A stretch of DNA of 49,857 bases from Hyphomicrobiales bacterium (GCA_900473205.1 UCLB01000015.1:1-49857), one strand, 5' to 3'; positions 23,838-33,363 are shown, numbered from the stretch's first letter. Notes: generated by a model from the sequence alone, not told the origin. Translations and numbers: made by a program.

Positions 23838-25892
23838 TCATAGATCGAGCTGCAAATCCCCGTCCACGTGTGCAGGAACCGAACAGCAGATCAACGCCTC
23901 GCCATCTGCGACTGGATAGTTGGGCTCGGAAAGGTAACTGACGTCACCCTTGACGATCTTCGTTCGGCAATCTCCGCAATTACCCGCCCGGCAACCATAG
24001 GGCGGGTTGAGGCCACTTTGCTCTGCGAGTTCCAACAGGCACTGACCACCCGGCTTCCAGCGGGCTTCTTTTCCCGATTGTGTGAAAACAACGCGTGTTG
24101 GAACCGCAGCTGCGGGCTTGGGCTGCTGCGCGGATGAGTAAGCAGTGTAATCACGCTTCAGGCCGGAGGGGCCGAACGCCTCCGCGTGGATACGATCGTC
24201 TGCGATATTCAGTCCGCGTAGCCCGTCATACATCGACTGCATGAAGGACGACGGTCCGCAGATGTAGAAGTCATAGTCGCCGAATGGTAGATGCGCCTTC
24301 AGCAGCGTCATGTCGATGCGACCGGCTGCATCAAAAAGGCCATCATCATCGACTTGGGGTGCCCCAAGCACCCTGACATCCCGAACGGTCCCTTCGCTGC
24401 GCGCAACCAGTTCGCCGATTTCGCGGTCGAACGCTCTTTCAGCAAAGATGCGCGACGACCGGAACAGCCATACTGGCCGGCGATAGCGCGTCCTGTCCCC
24501 CGTCTGGACAACATGGCGCAGCATAGACAGCAAAGGTGTGATGCCGATGCCAGCCGCAAGCAGAACTGCCGGACGGCTGCGTTTCATCGCGTCAAAGGTG
24601 AACGCTCCAACCGGTGCCAGCGCCTCGATCTCGTCGCCTTCCTGCATTGCATGCAGGAGCGTGGACGCCCGGCCCTCACGCTTTACACTCAGCCTGTAGA
24701 AGCCATCCGATGGGGCACTGGATATCGTATAGCTGCGGCGGATCGTGTCCTTGCCGTCCCTAATTCTGATCGGCAGATGCTGGCCTGCGAGAAGCGGGAT
24801 GAGAGCCTCATCATCGACCGGCGCGAGGTGAAGCGAACGGATCGTCGCGCTTTCCTCGACAATTCGCTCCACACGAAAGCGCCTCCACGTCTTTGCCTTG
24901 GCCGCGACCTGAAGGCGGCTTGCGGCTTCCTGCCAGTTTCCAGTCATCAGGCTGCTCGGTGAGATGCCGCCTTCGAGAAAACGCCATCTGAGTGGCAGTG
25001 CATCCCTGCGCAGCACCACCTTCTCTGGCATGACGCGCCAGAGACGCTCGGCGCCCTCGAAGGCCGCGATCTCGGGTGAATCCAGGATCACCTCGACGCT
25101 ACCGGCAATCTGCAGCATATCACCCGTCTCATGATCAACGAACAGAAGTCCGGCGCGCGGATTGACGACAAAATTGCCAAGCGTGTTGAAGAACAGGTTT
25201 CCATTGAAATCCGGCACCGTCAGGCCGCCATCGGCATCGACGCGAACGAAACCGGGCCGACCGCCTCGATGGGAGACATCCACCTGCCGACCTTCACCGT
25301 CGCGGTCCACATAGGACGCGACAAAGAAACTGTCGGCAGATTCGATGATGCCCCGCTCATGTGCGCCGGGCCGATCTGAAACAATCACTTCGGAAGGCTG
25401 CTGCGATGCCGGATCGCGCACGAAGGTGAATTGCCGGTTCTGAATGTAGCGCGGACAGTTGCCGAAGCTCTGTGCGACGGCGACGGAAAAGCAGTCATTG
25501 CTATCCCGGATAACAGTACCGTTCATCCTGTTCCGTCGGCGCGTGATAAGATCGACGCCGACCAGACCGATCGGGTCGCCGTCGTTCATACCGGCTTCGG
25601 CAGGATCGTCGGGATCGCTGACGGCTTCGACATCGAGTGTATGGGGATCGGGCGAATGCAAAAAGCCGGGCTGTCCGCTGCGGATCGTCGCCCACGGCGT
25701 GCCATCGCCATCGACAGAGCCGATGACGATGAACGGCAGCAGCGGGTAGAACTCCCGATGCTGATCAAGCAGGAAGCTGCGCAAGACCTTGCGCCCCACC
25801 GGGTCCATCTGCTCCATCACGCCAGCGTGCCGCTGTAATTGCAGTTCGCCCGCATGCCAGGGGGACGATGGTGAGAGTGTTTCAGCAGGCAT
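23838..25892 (-). CDS. Fusion of PNPOx-like, flavodoxin reductase and 2Fe-2S ferredoxin domains
   Basis: 684 residues. The N-terminal half (about 40-310) is a pyridoxamine-phosphate-oxidase-like split barrel (FIVIGSVDGDGTPWATIRSG, then NTLGNFVVNPRAGLLFVD). Next is an FNR module with FAD motif RRSYTISSAP and NAD loop AAGIGITPLLSML, and last a plant-type ferredoxin with CRAGNCGDC near 632-640 and the fourth Cys in ICCSVP. Electron flow NAD(P)H to flavin to 2Fe-2S is clear; the acceptor bound by the first domain is unknown. It is followed on the same strand, after a 43-base gap, by nothing closer than the regulator at 23794 (opposite strand) and preceded by a GST gene, so it may act in detoxification. 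Confidence 0.9.
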   Translation of the reverse strand: MPAETLSPSSPWHAGELQLQRHAGVMEQMDPVGRKVLRSFLLDQHREFYPLLPFIVIGSVDGDGTPWATIRSGQPGFLHSPDPHTLDVEAVSDPDDPAEAGMNDGDPIGLVGVDLITRRRNRMNGTVIRDSNDCFSVAVAQSFGNCPRYIQNRQFTFVRDPASQQPSEVIVSDRPGAHERGIIESADSFFVASYVDRDGEGRQVDVSHRGGRPGFVRVDADGGLTVPDFNGNLFFNTLGNFVVNPRAGLLFVDHETGDMLQIAGSVEVILDSPEIAAFEGAERLWRVMPEKVVLRRDALPLRWRFLEGGISPSSLMTGNWQEAASRLQVAAKAKTWRRFRVERIVEESATIRSLHLAPVDDEALIPLLAGQHLPIRIRDGKDTIRRSYTISSAPSDGFYRLSVKREGRASTLLHAMQEGDEIEALAPVGAFTFDAMKRSRPAVLLAAGIGITPLLSMLRHVVQTGDRTRYRRPVWLFRSSRIFAERAFDREIGELVARSEGTVRDVRVLGAPQVDDDGLFDAAGRIDMTLLKAHLPFGDYDFYICGPSSFMQSMYDGLRGLNIADDRIHAEAFGPSGLKRDYTAYSSAQQPKPAAAVPTRVVFTQSGKEARWKPGGQCLLELAEQSGLNPPYGCRAGNCGDCRTKIVKGDVSYLSEPNYPVADGEALICCSVPAHVDGDLQLDL

Positions 25893-25935
25893 TGGAACCT
25901 CCTATAGGGAACAAAGGCCCGGCCCCAAGACCGTG

Positions 25936-26547
25936 TCAGGCTGCGAGGCCGACTGCCGTTTTCGGAAGAGCAACAAAACCAGGCAAAGCTTCGATCCGCG
26001 CCAACCAGTGACGGACCTCCGGATGTTGCGTCAGATCGACATTGCCCTCTGGTGCGCCAGCGATGTAGCTGTAGAGGCCGACATCTGCGATGGTCGGCTT
26101 ATTGCCGATGATGAAGGGGTGATTTTCGAGTTCGGCATTGATGAGGCCGAGAATTCGGTGGGCGCGGGCAATCACCTCATCGGCCCGGAAGTCTGCTCCG
26201 AAGACCGTGATCAGTCGGGCCGCAGCCGGGCCATAGGCAATTTCTCCGGCGGCGACGGAAAGCCACTTCTGTATCTTAGCGACAGACGCGAGATCGTCGG
26301 GTAGCCAGTCCTTGCGGCCAAGTTTCGTGGCGACATAAACGAGGATTGCGTTGGAATCGTTGACGACGACGTCCCCATCTTCCAGCACCGGCACCTGACC
26401 GAACGGGTTGAGCTTCAGGAATTCTGGCCTTTTGTGCTCGCCGTTCGCCAGATCGAGGTCGATGATCTCGGCTTTCACGTTGAGGAGGGACAAAAAGAGG
26501 CGAGCGCGATGCGCATGGCCCGAAAGTGGAAAGTAGTAGAGTTTCAT
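25936..26547 (-). CDS. Glutathione S-transferase
   Basis: 203 residues. The N-terminal thioredoxin-like domain shows [19 protein letters not shown], the cis-Pro in [10 protein letters not shown] and [11 protein letters not shown]; the C-terminal helical domain contains [17 protein letters not shown]. The frame runs back to 26748, but ATG 26547 with GGGAG seven bases upstream gives a normal GST. It lies 43 bases before the PNPOx-FNR-ferredoxin gene on the same strand, so the two are likely one operon, divergent from the LysR gene. Confidence 0.93.
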   Translation of the reverse strand: MKLYYFPLSGHAHRARLFLSLLNVKAEIIDLDLANGEHKRPEFLKLNPFGQVPVLEDGDVVVNDSNAILVYVATKLGRKDWLPDDLASVAKIQKWLSVAAGEIAYGPAAARLITVFGADFRADEVIARAHRILGLINAELENHPFIIGNKPTIADVGLYSYIAGAPEGNVDLTQHPEVRHWLARIEALPGFVALPKTAVGLAA

Positions 26548-26667
26548 GACTGGCTCCCTTGAGGGCCGGACACCGTCATCCGGCAACGAGAGAAACCTAG
26601 CCGTATCCATATTTTTGTAGTAGAGCGTTAATTCTGAAATCATCCTCTCGTTTTGTGGAAGGAAAGT

Positions 26668-27561
26668 ATGGATCGTCTTGATGCCATGGCAGTTCTCTTG
26701 TCCGTGGTGGAACATGGTAGCCTTTCCGCCGCGTCTCGCGCCCTGCACTCACCGCTGCCGACGGTCAGCCGCAAGGTCGCCGAGCTGGAGGCTCATCTCG
26801 GCGTTCGCCTGCTCACCCGCACCAGCCGCCGTATTCTGCTCACCGAAGCCGGGGAGAATTATGTCGCTGCGGCGCGCGAAATTCTTGAGCGGGTAGAAGA
26901 AGCCGAACGCCGCGCCACCGGAGAATACGCCGCGCCAAAGGGAGACCTGACAATGACGGCGCCGATTGTCTTCGGTCGCCTGCATGTGCTGCCAGTCATT
27001 ACGGACTTCCTGAAAGCGTTTCCGGACATCAACATTCACCTGACGATGAGCGACCGGACGATCAGTCTTGCGGACGAACACATCGATGTCGCCCTGCGCA
27101 TCAGCCAGCTTTCCGACAGTAACCTGATCGCAATCCGCCTGGGCTCCATCCGCACAACGATCTACGCCAATCCCGACTATCTGAAGCGGCACTCCCGTCC
27201 ATCACATCCTGACGAACTCAAAGACCACGATTGCATCGCGTTCGAAGGCTTGCTTTCGACACGGTTCTGGACGTTTCATGACGGCGCAAAAGATATCGCG
27301 GTGCCGATCCGCACACGCCTTTCCGTCAACACCGCGGAAGCAGCAGTTGACGCAGCAGCAGCCGGTCTCGGGATGACGCGCGTCATGGCCTATCAGGCGA
27401 AGAGCGCAGTCGATGCCGGCTTGCTGGTGCCGTTGCTGGAGGATTTTGAACGAGAGGCCTCTCCGGTTCACCTCGTCCATCTATCGGAGGGCCTGATGCC
27501 GCTGAAACTCAGGACCTTTCTGGACTTTGCAACGCCGCGGCTGAGGGCTTTGTTGAAGTAG
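26668..27561 (+). CDS. LysR family transcriptional regulator
   Basis: 297 residues: [50 protein letters not shown] and an effector domain of the CrgA/DmlR-like group. ATG 26668 is preferred, with GGAAGGAAAG just upstream. Divergent from the GST gene 120 bases away, which it probably controls together with the fusion protein. It converges on the NTPase-FGE gene, with 36 bases between the stops. Confidence 0.93.
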   Translation: MDRLDAMAVLLSVVEHGSLSAASRALHSPLPTVSRKVAELEAHLGVRLLTRTSRRILLTEAGENYVAAAREILERVEEAERRATGEYAAPKGDLTMTAPIVFGRLHVLPVITDFLKAFPDINIHLTMSDRTISLADEHIDVALRISQLSDSNLIAIRLGSIRTTIYANPDYLKRHSRPSHPDELKDHDCIAFEGLLSTRFWTFHDGAKDIAVPIRTRLSVNTAEAAVDAAAAGLGMTRVMAYQAKSAVDAGLLVPLLEDFEREASPVHLVHLSEGLMPLKLRTFLDFATPRLRALLK

Positions 27562-27597
27562 GTCGTAGCCAGATGACCGTTGAATGCAGACACAATA

Positions 27598-29622
27598 CTA
27601 CCGCGAAACCACGATCCGAAATCCATTGCCGCGCCAGAAGCCATCCGGTTCGAGGCTTCCCCGGTATGTGCAGCAGGCTTTCAGTTTGCCGCTGGAAAAA
27701 CAGCCGCCGCGTAGCACGCGCCGGATTGACGGTGCAGCATCGCGTTCTTCGCGTCCATCTTCCGAATAGGGATATTTGAAGTCGGGCGTCGCCATGTCGT
27801 CGCCCCACAGCGTGGTGCACCACTCCCAGACCTGACCGACCATATCGTAGCAGCCGTGGGGAGAACGCCCTTTCGGAAACAAGCCGACGGTGCAGGTGGT
27901 GTTGAACCCGGCTTCCTCTGAATTCGCCGCGTCGTCTATCCACGCACGTCCCCAGGGATAGCTGAGGACATCCGCACCATTATCCGGTTGATCGCCGCGC
28001 GCGGCACGCTCCCATTCCGGTTCCGTGGGTAGTCGCACGAATTCTTCTGCCGAAATACGCGCCTGCGCACGCCAACGATGCGTCAACCAGTCACAATAGG
28101 CCCGTGCGTCGTGCCATGTGAGGTCAGTCGCAGGAGCATTGCGTCGGTCATCCGAAAACCCATCCGGGCTGCGCCATAGTCGGTCGGTGTCGCGTACGAA
28201 CGCGCCATAGGCCCCATTTGTCACCGGGTAGACGCCGATACGAAAGGCGTCGACGGTGACTGGATGAGGCGGTGCAGAATTGGGATGGCTGTTAGAGCCG
28301 AAGGTGAAGTGTCCACCTGCAACGTCTGCCAATGCATCGAGTTCACGCGGATCACCCCAGAGAGAGAGCCTGCGGCCCGCAGTCTCTCGTTCCGGTGCAG
28401 ACAGCGCGCCGTGGCTGACGATTGTCAGCAAATGTTCAGCAATGCGGTCACGCAGCGGTCCTGCCTCCGTCACCATATCCGCCGCCAGCAACGCGCCCCG
28501 CAGAACCGCGTCACCTTCGCCATCTATCAGTGTTTCAACCAAGGCGCTGGCAGCACTTGTGCCGGAAAGACGCGCCGCAAGGCTCGTCATGACCGGCGCC
28601 CAAAGGTCCGGCTTCTTGCGAAAGTGCTCAACGGCCAGATCAGCGGGCTTGGATGCCAGATGCACCGCTGCCAGCAATTGCCGCACGCGCGTTATGGGCA
28701 TGATGGTGGGGTCATCCACCTCGGCTGTCAGCGCATCGAAGGCCAGGCCGTAAAAGAGTTCGCTCGTCTGGGCATCACCGGAAATCTTTGCAAGCCAGCT
28801 GTCGGTGATGGCCTCGGCGCTATCACCTGCATCGCTGCCATGCATGGCCATGACGAACTGCGCGGGATTGGCCGCGGCATTGCCAAGAGCAATCCCTGTC
28901 GCGTGGAGATCGAGGCCAGCCAGTCGCGCAGCCGTTTCCCGACGTTGGCTTTTCAGAAGCGGCAGCAGATCATAGCGCACATAGCCCGCGGGAAGCGCCC
29001 AGCTCTTGACGGTAGAGACCTCTCCGAGTGCAAGCAGCTTCACAGCCGGATGGCGGCTCTGGAACGCCAGCGCATCGGCAAGCAGCTGGCGCCCAGCGTC
29101 ACCAGCCGCCTCAATGCCATCCAGCATCAGTAACATCCCACTGTCTGCATGGAGCGAAACATCCGTGGAAGATGCGAGCAGTTCCTCGAAACTTTTCGAA
29201 GGCTTCACAGTGAGATAGAGCGGCACAACACCCTCCAGCGTCCAGTGCTCATCATGCACTGCACCGAGATCGTTGCGCGGAATGGCGCGCGGCGCAACGC
29301 CACCTTGCGCCAGTGAGAACGCCAGATGCTTCGCAAACGTGGTCTTGCCGCTGCCGGTCTCTCCGGTCAGCACGACGGCTGGATGATCGCGCACCATTTC
29401 CAGCGCCGAGAAATAGACGGCGGGTTCCGGCTCTTCCTGCTCGGTCAGCTTGCGCAGGCCCTTGGCCGCCTTGTCCTCGAAGGTGAAGTTGACGAGCAGC
29501 GGAATATAACCCGTCACCAGATCAACGATCGAGGCATCCGGCAGTGCAAAAAGCTGCGCGGCGCCGAACTGGTTTGCCTGCGAAATCAGGCTGTCCACCG
29601 CGTCTATATCGTCATTATTCAT
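27598..29622 (-). CDS. Predicted STAND/NACHT-like NTPase fused to a SUMF1/FGE-fold domain
   Basis: 674 residues, no signal peptide or membrane span. An N-terminal helical part leads to a P-loop NTPase with Walker A GETGSGKTT (87-95) and Walker B LLMLDG (164-169), as in NACHT/STAND proteins. A helical, HEAT-like middle (about 290-430) follows, then a full-length SUMF1/FGE domain (about 435-674): GVYPVTNGAYGAF, RLPTEPEWERAARG, YPWG, CYDMVGQVWEW, RRVLRGG and NGFRIV. The CX4C copper site of true formylglycine-generating enzymes is absent; the cysteines here are spaced CX8CC. So the domain is more likely a binding fold than a sulfatase activator. The start overlaps the VOC gene by 4 bases, making it the last gene of the ABC importer operon. 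Confidence 0.85.
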   Translation of the reverse strand: MNNDDIDAVDSLISQANQFGAAQLFALPDASIVDLVTGYIPLLVNFTFEDKAAKGLRKLTEQEEPEPAVYFSALEMVRDHPAVVLTGETGSGKTTFAKHLAFSLAQGGVAPRAIPRNDLGAVHDEHWTLEGVVPLYLTVKPSKSFEELLASSTDVSLHADSGMLLMLDGIEAAGDAGRQLLADALAFQSRHPAVKLLALGEVSTVKSWALPAGYVRYDLLPLLKSQRRETAARLAGLDLHATGIALGNAAANPAQFVMAMHGSDAGDSAEAITDSWLAKISGDAQTSELFYGLAFDALTAEVDDPTIMPITRVRQLLAAVHLASKPADLAVEHFRKKPDLWAPVMTSLAARLSGTSAASALVETLIDGEGDAVLRGALLAADMVTEAGPLRDRIAEHLLTIVSHGALSAPERETAGRRLSLWGDPRELDALADVAGGHFTFGSNSHPNSAPPHPVTVDAFRIGVYPVTNGAYGAFVRDTDRLWRSPDGFSDDRRNAPATDLTWHDARAYCDWLTHRWRAQARISAEEFVRLPTEPEWERAARGDQPDNGADVLSYPWGRAWIDDAANSEEAGFNTTCTVGLFPKGRSPHGCYDMVGQVWEWCTTLWGDDMATPDFKYPYSEDGREERDAAPSIRRVLRGGCFSSGKLKACCTYRGSLEPDGFWRGNGFRIVVSR

Positions 29623-30002
29623 GGAAAGAGCTTTGCCACATCTGGGTTATGAAATCTCTGGATCTCGATGGCATAACCGGCGGGATCTTCAAAGAAGAAA
29701 TGCTCGCAGAACGTTCCACGCAGCATCTCTGACTGACTGGCAACGCCTGCATCCTTCAACCGCTTGTGCCAGCCTTCCACATCCTGAGACACGATGGTCA
29801 GCAGCACGGCGCTCTTTTCCTGATGTTTCAGATGACCGCGATTGCCATCGACAATGCCGAAATAGCAGTTTTCAGCAATGCGGTAGATGCGGGCCATTTT
29901 CTGATCGAGCACAAGTTCGAAGCCGAGAACCTCTTCGTAAAACGGCACGACCGCATGAATATCGTCGTAGTAGAAGAAGGTGATCGAATAGTCTTTTTTC
30001 AT
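29619..30002 (-). CDS. VOC family protein (glyoxalase/dioxygenase fold)
   Basis: 127 residues with one beta-alpha-beta-beta-beta pair: SITFFYYDDIHAVVPFYEEVLGFEL, then AVLLTIVSQDVEGWHKRLKDAGV and FFFEDPAGYAIEIQRF. The C-terminal Glu in IEIQRF fits a metal ligand. Such proteins are isomerases, lyases, dioxygenases or antibiotic-binding proteins. Placed between the signal-less binding protein (18-base gap) and the NTPase-FGE gene (4-base overlap), so it is part of the same operon. Confidence 0.87.
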   Translation of the reverse strand: MKKDYSITFFYYDDIHAVVPFYEEVLGFELVLDQKMARIYRIAENCYFGIVDGNRGHLKHQEKSAVLLTIVSQDVEGWHKRLKDAGVASQSEMLRGTFCEHFFFEDPAGYAIEIQRFHNPDVAKLFP

Positions 30003-30020
30003 TTCCGTGTATCCTCGTGT

Positions 30021-31406
30021 TCAGGCGATCGTCAGCGTGCCCTTGTGATCGATCGAAAGCCCGGCGATTTCCTTGCGTGCCGCGAAAACATCGACCGGAT
30101 GCACCAAATAAAGCCAGGGCGGGTTGGCATTGAGATAGGTCAGGCAGGCGGCATAGGCACGATCACGCGCATCCGGCTCCACCGCCGCATTGGCAGCCGC
30201 GATCAGCCGTTCCGCTTCAGGATTGTCGTAACCCTGCCACCAGACCGCTTTAGTGACGCTCGATATCTTGTCGTTGAGAATGCGGTATGTGCTGTGCGGC
30301 GATGAATCGAAGATCGCCAGATCTCCCATCTTCTTAGCGCCAATCTGGCGGGCATATTCCGGCCGGTCGGTTTCGATTTCGATCTCTACCTCGAAGCCTA
30401 CTGCCTCAAGCGCTTCAGCCACGAACCGGCTGATCTCCGGCGCACGCTCCGGCATGAAGGTGGGCGTGCGCAGCGTGGTCCTGCGGTCTCCCTCCACCTC
30501 GGCCAGCAGGGTACGTGCGCGGTCGGGATCGTAAGCTATGGGTGAAAGCCCGGCTGTTTTCATACCGAGATGAAAGGGACTGACGATGCTGGAGGACGGC
30601 ACGGCAAGATCGCCGAATATCTCGCGGCATATAGCCGCCGTATCCACTGCGTGATTGGCGGCAAGCCGTGCTTGGGGAGACCGGAAGATGCCCTCGCTGC
30701 AATTGAGGTAATACATGACCGACAGCGTGTTGACAGCCTTGCCCCAGTGAAAAGCGTCATCGAACTCCAGCTTGCCCTCGACACGCTCGAGATTGAGCGC
30801 GGCATCGACATCACCGGATTTCAGCCGAGCGTAGCGTTCGTCGGCGGACGGTTCGCAAAGCGCGATGATGCGCTTCGGCTCCGTGTTACCAGAGACCCGC
30901 TCCAGTTCGGCACGGACCTTGGGTTCGAAATTCAGAACGTGGAACGGCCCTGTGCCCAGAATGGGTGTGCCGTCAGGGGCGAAGCGGCAAATGTAAAACT
31001 CCGAGAAGATATCAAGAATATCGGCGATGGGATGCGGGTTGCGCACCACGATTGCCCCGTCACCATCCGCCATGATTTCGGCATCCGCGAGATAACGCGC
31101 ATAGGACCACTTCATGCCAAACGTATCCACGGCCTCCAGAATGCCGTCGATGAAGTCCGTGATATCGGAAGCGACACAGGGCTTGCCGTCATGGAAAACA
31201 GCGTCTTTGCGGATAACAAAGCGCCATTCCCGTCCATCCGGGCTGTGCGTCCAATGGGAAAACAGAGCTGGCAGCACCTGCCCGTCATTCCATTTCAGCA
31301 GCGGTTCGAACACCAGATTTTTCAGCGTCAGAACACTGGTATCGTCAGTCACCCGCGTTGGCGGCAGGAAATCGACTTTTTCGAGGGCTATGGTCAAAGT
31401 GGACAT
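30021..31406 (-). CDS. SBP_bac_5-like solute-binding protein lacking a signal peptide
   Basis: 461 residues of the DppA/OppA fold. Family phrases: LVFEPLLKWNDGQVLPALF, the WRFVIRKDAVFHDGKP strand, and near the end YDNPEAERLI and PWLYLVHPVDVFA. The chain starts MSTLTIALEKVDFLPP directly at the first strand, with no hydrophobic leader. The frame does run upstream to 31577, but that extension overlaps the permease gene and is Arg/Cys-rich, not signal-like. So this copy would stay in the cytoplasm. It lies 8 bases after the DppC-like gene. A cytoplasmic ligand sensor or a delivery factor for the operon enzymes is possible; lost signal peptide is the alternative. Confidence 0.82.
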   Translation of the reverse strand: MSTLTIALEKVDFLPPTRVTDDTSVLTLKNLVFEPLLKWNDGQVLPALFSHWTHSPDGREWRFVIRKDAVFHDGKPCVASDITDFIDGILEAVDTFGMKWSYARYLADAEIMADGDGAIVVRNPHPIADILDIFSEFYICRFAPDGTPILGTGPFHVLNFEPKVRAELERVSGNTEPKRIIALCEPSADERYARLKSGDVDAALNLERVEGKLEFDDAFHWGKAVNTLSVMYYLNCSEGIFRSPQARLAANHAVDTAAICREIFGDLAVPSSSIVSPFHLGMKTAGLSPIAYDPDRARTLLAEVEGDRRTTLRTPTFMPERAPEISRFVAEALEAVGFEVEIEIETDRPEYARQIGAKKMGDLAIFDSSPHSTYRILNDKISSVTKAVWWQGYDNPEAERLIAAANAAVEPDARDRAYAACLTYLNANPPWLYLVHPVDVFAARKEIAGLSIDHKGTLTIA

Positions 31407-31414
31407 GGCTGGTC

Positions 31415-32254
31415 TCAATCGAGTTCGTTGCGACGGCGCGGGTTGAACCAGTCGGCAAGGGAATCGCCGATCAGGTTGAAAGAGAGCACCGCAAGCAGGA
31501 TCGCCATGCCGGGGGCAAGTGCCACCCAGGCGGCGCTGCGGACAAATTGCAGATTGGCGGAAACATCGGCACCCCACTCTGCCATCGGCGGCTGCGCGCC
31601 AAGGCCTAGAAAACCGAGACTTGCGGTTTGCAGAATGGCACTGCCAAGGGCCAGCGTGGATTGCACCAGCAGCGGCCCAAGTCCGTTGACGAAAACATAG
31701 CGGAAGAGAATGCGCGGTGTCGGTAGCCCAAGTGAAATCGCAGCCTCGACATAGGGCTTGACGGAAATGCTGAGCGCCTGACTGCGGGCGACGCGGGCAA
31801 ATTGCGGGGCAAGCGTTATGGCAACGGCCAGCATCGCATTCTCAAGGCTGGGGCCGAAGGCGGCCGCCAGCGCGATGGCCAGCACGAGCGCAGGAAACGC
31901 CAGAATGGCATCCACAATGCGCATGACGATACTGTCGAACCAGCCACCGAGAAAACCCGCCAGCATGCCAATGGTCACGCCGACGACAAAGGCTATGGCC
32001 ACGACGCCCACGCCAATCGCCAGCGTGGCGCGACCGCCATACATGATGCGGGTGAAGATATCGCGCCCGAAGGCATCCGTGCCCAGCCAATGCTCGAAGC
32101 TAGGCGCGGCCAGCTTGTGCAGCACATCCAGCTTGGTTGGCGAATAGGGCGAAATCATCGGCCCGAAGACGATGACGCAGACCAGCATCAGCAGAATGAT
32201 GCTGCCGGCTAGAGCCAGCGTATTTTTGCGCAGGAAGTTGAAAAACTCTGACAT
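31415..32254 (-). CDS. Peptide-type ABC transporter permease, DppC-like
   Basis: About 279 residues, with the DppC/OppC N-terminal span, the motif HWLGTDAFGRDIFTRIMYGGR just before the core spans, and the EAA loop VEAAISLGLPTPRILFRYV. Six membrane segments are visible. The stop of the DppB-like gene overlaps a GTG at 32263 that could be the start; ATG 32254 is the alternative chosen here. Pairs with the DppB-like subunit to form the membrane channel for a small peptide-like or amide compound. Confidence 0.92.
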   Translation of the reverse strand: MSEFFNFLRKNTLALAGSIILLMLVCVIVFGPMISPYSPTKLDVLHKLAAPSFEHWLGTDAFGRDIFTRIMYGGRATLAIGVGVVAIAFVVGVTIGMLAGFLGGWFDSIVMRIVDAILAFPALVLAIALAAAFGPSLENAMLAVAITLAPQFARVARSQALSISVKPYVEAAISLGLPTPRILFRYVFVNGLGPLLVQSTLALGSAILQTASLGFLGLGAQPPMAEWGADVSANLQFVRSAAWVALAPGMAILLAVLSFNLIGDSLADWFNPRRRNELD

Positions 32255-32259
32255 CCGGT

Positions 32260-33270
32260 TCACTTCATCTTCTTGCGGACACGCGGGTCCAGAACGCCGT
32301 AGAGAACATCGACCACGATGGAGGTGAAGACGAACAGCAGCGCAAACACCAAAGTCGTGCCCTGGATGACGGGATAATCCCGGTTCTTGATCGCCTCAAA
32401 CATGTAACGGCCAATGCCTGGCCATGCGAAAATGGTTTCGGTCAGGATCGCGCCACCCAGCATTTCCGCAAATTTCAGACCGACGACGGTGATGGCTGGC
32501 AGCAGGGAATTGCGCAATCCGTGGCCGAGAATGACATCGGCCCTGCGCAAGCCCTTGGCCTTGGCCGTGCGAATGAAATCCTCGCCCATCACCTCTAACA
32601 TGGTGTTGCGCACGAAGCGACCAAGCGTCGCCCCAAGAAAGGCGGCCAGTACGGCGGTGGGAAGGATCAGGTGTTGCAGCGCACTCCAGGCCGCGGCCCA
32701 ATTGCCGGTGATGATGCCATCCAGAATGGCAAATCCCGTCACCGGTTCGGCGATGATGAAGGAGCTCATGCGGCCAGAGACCGGCAACCAGCCGAGATAG
32801 GTGGCGAACACAAGTTGCAGGATCAGCGCCAGAAGAAAGGCAGGCATCGAAACGCCCAGCAGCGAAACGACGCGGGTGATGTGGTCGAATGTCGAATTCG
32901 GGCGCGTGGCGGATAAAACGCCGATGGGAATGCCGATGATGATCGCGACGATGACGGCCAGAACCGAAAGCTCGATTGTGGCAGGCAGGCGTGTGAGAAT
33001 TTCATGCGCGACCGGCTGGCCGGTTTTCAAGGATACGCCGAAATCGCCCTGCAACAGACCGGTGACGTAGTTGAAAAACTGGACGGGAAACGCCTGATCC
33101 AGATCCAATTGTGCGCGGAGCGCATCGATTTGCTCTTGCGTCGCGCCGGGGCCGAGCAAGGTCACTGCTGGATCGCCGGGAATGAACCGCACCAGCGAAA
33201 ACACGATGACCAGCACGATACACATGACGGGTATCAAGGCGATCAACCGGCGTAGAATAAAACTGGCCAT
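32260..33270 (-). CDS. Peptide-type ABC transporter permease, DppB-like
   Basis: 336 residues: FILRRLIALIPVMCIVLVIVF at the start, the long periplasmic loop with FIPGDPAVTLLGPGATQEQI, and an EAA loop IRTAKAKGLRRADVILGHGLRN. These are hallmarks of DppB/OppB/NikB. ATG 33270 is chosen over GTG 33285. It follows the binding protein after a 93-base gap that contains a strong hairpin, and is coupled to the DppC-like gene. Confidence 0.93.
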   Translation of the reverse strand: MASFILRRLIALIPVMCIVLVIVFSLVRFIPGDPAVTLLGPGATQEQIDALRAQLDLDQAFPVQFFNYVTGLLQGDFGVSLKTGQPVAHEILTRLPATIELSVLAVIVAIIIGIPIGVLSATRPNSTFDHITRVVSLLGVSMPAFLLALILQLVFATYLGWLPVSGRMSSFIIAEPVTGFAILDGIITGNWAAAWSALQHLILPTAVLAAFLGATLGRFVRNTMLEVMGEDFIRTAKAKGLRRADVILGHGLRNSLLPAITVVGLKFAEMLGGAILTETIFAWPGIGRYMFEAIKNRDYPVIQGTTLVFALLFVFTSIVVDVLYGVLDPRVRKKMK

Positions 33271-33334
33271 TCCCTGCCTACTCACATCATCGAAAAATGA
33301 TCTGCACCGGTTTCCCGCTGCAGATCGGATCAGC

Positions 33335-33355
33335 GGGCGCGCTGGATGCGCGCCC
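33335..33355 (-). other. Strong hairpin between binding-protein and permease genes
   Basis: GGGCGCGC-N5-GCGCGCCC, a perfect eight-pair GC stem with no T tract, directly after the binding-protein stop. It probably stabilises the binding-protein message and reduces downstream expression, as in other importer operons. Confidence 0.5.
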
Positions 33356-33363
33356 GGAAGGAC

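Noticed and set aside
28264..29133. A 289-codon plus-strand frame inside the NTPase-FGE gene
   Set aside because: Antisense to conserved NTPase sequence; the composition is Arg/Cys/Gln-rich and unlike a protein family.
27598..29622. A diversity-generating retroelement, because FGE/C-type-lectin domains are common targets
   Set aside because: No reverse transcriptase gene and no duplicated template/variable repeat pair was seen in the window.
27598..29622. Formylglycine-generating enzyme for a sulfatase
   Set aside because: The CX4C catalytic pair is absent and no sulfatase gene lies in the window.
30570..31700. A 376-codon plus-strand frame opposite the second solute-binding protein and permease
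   Set aside because: Antisense shadow; it crosses two real genes and has no recognisable domain.
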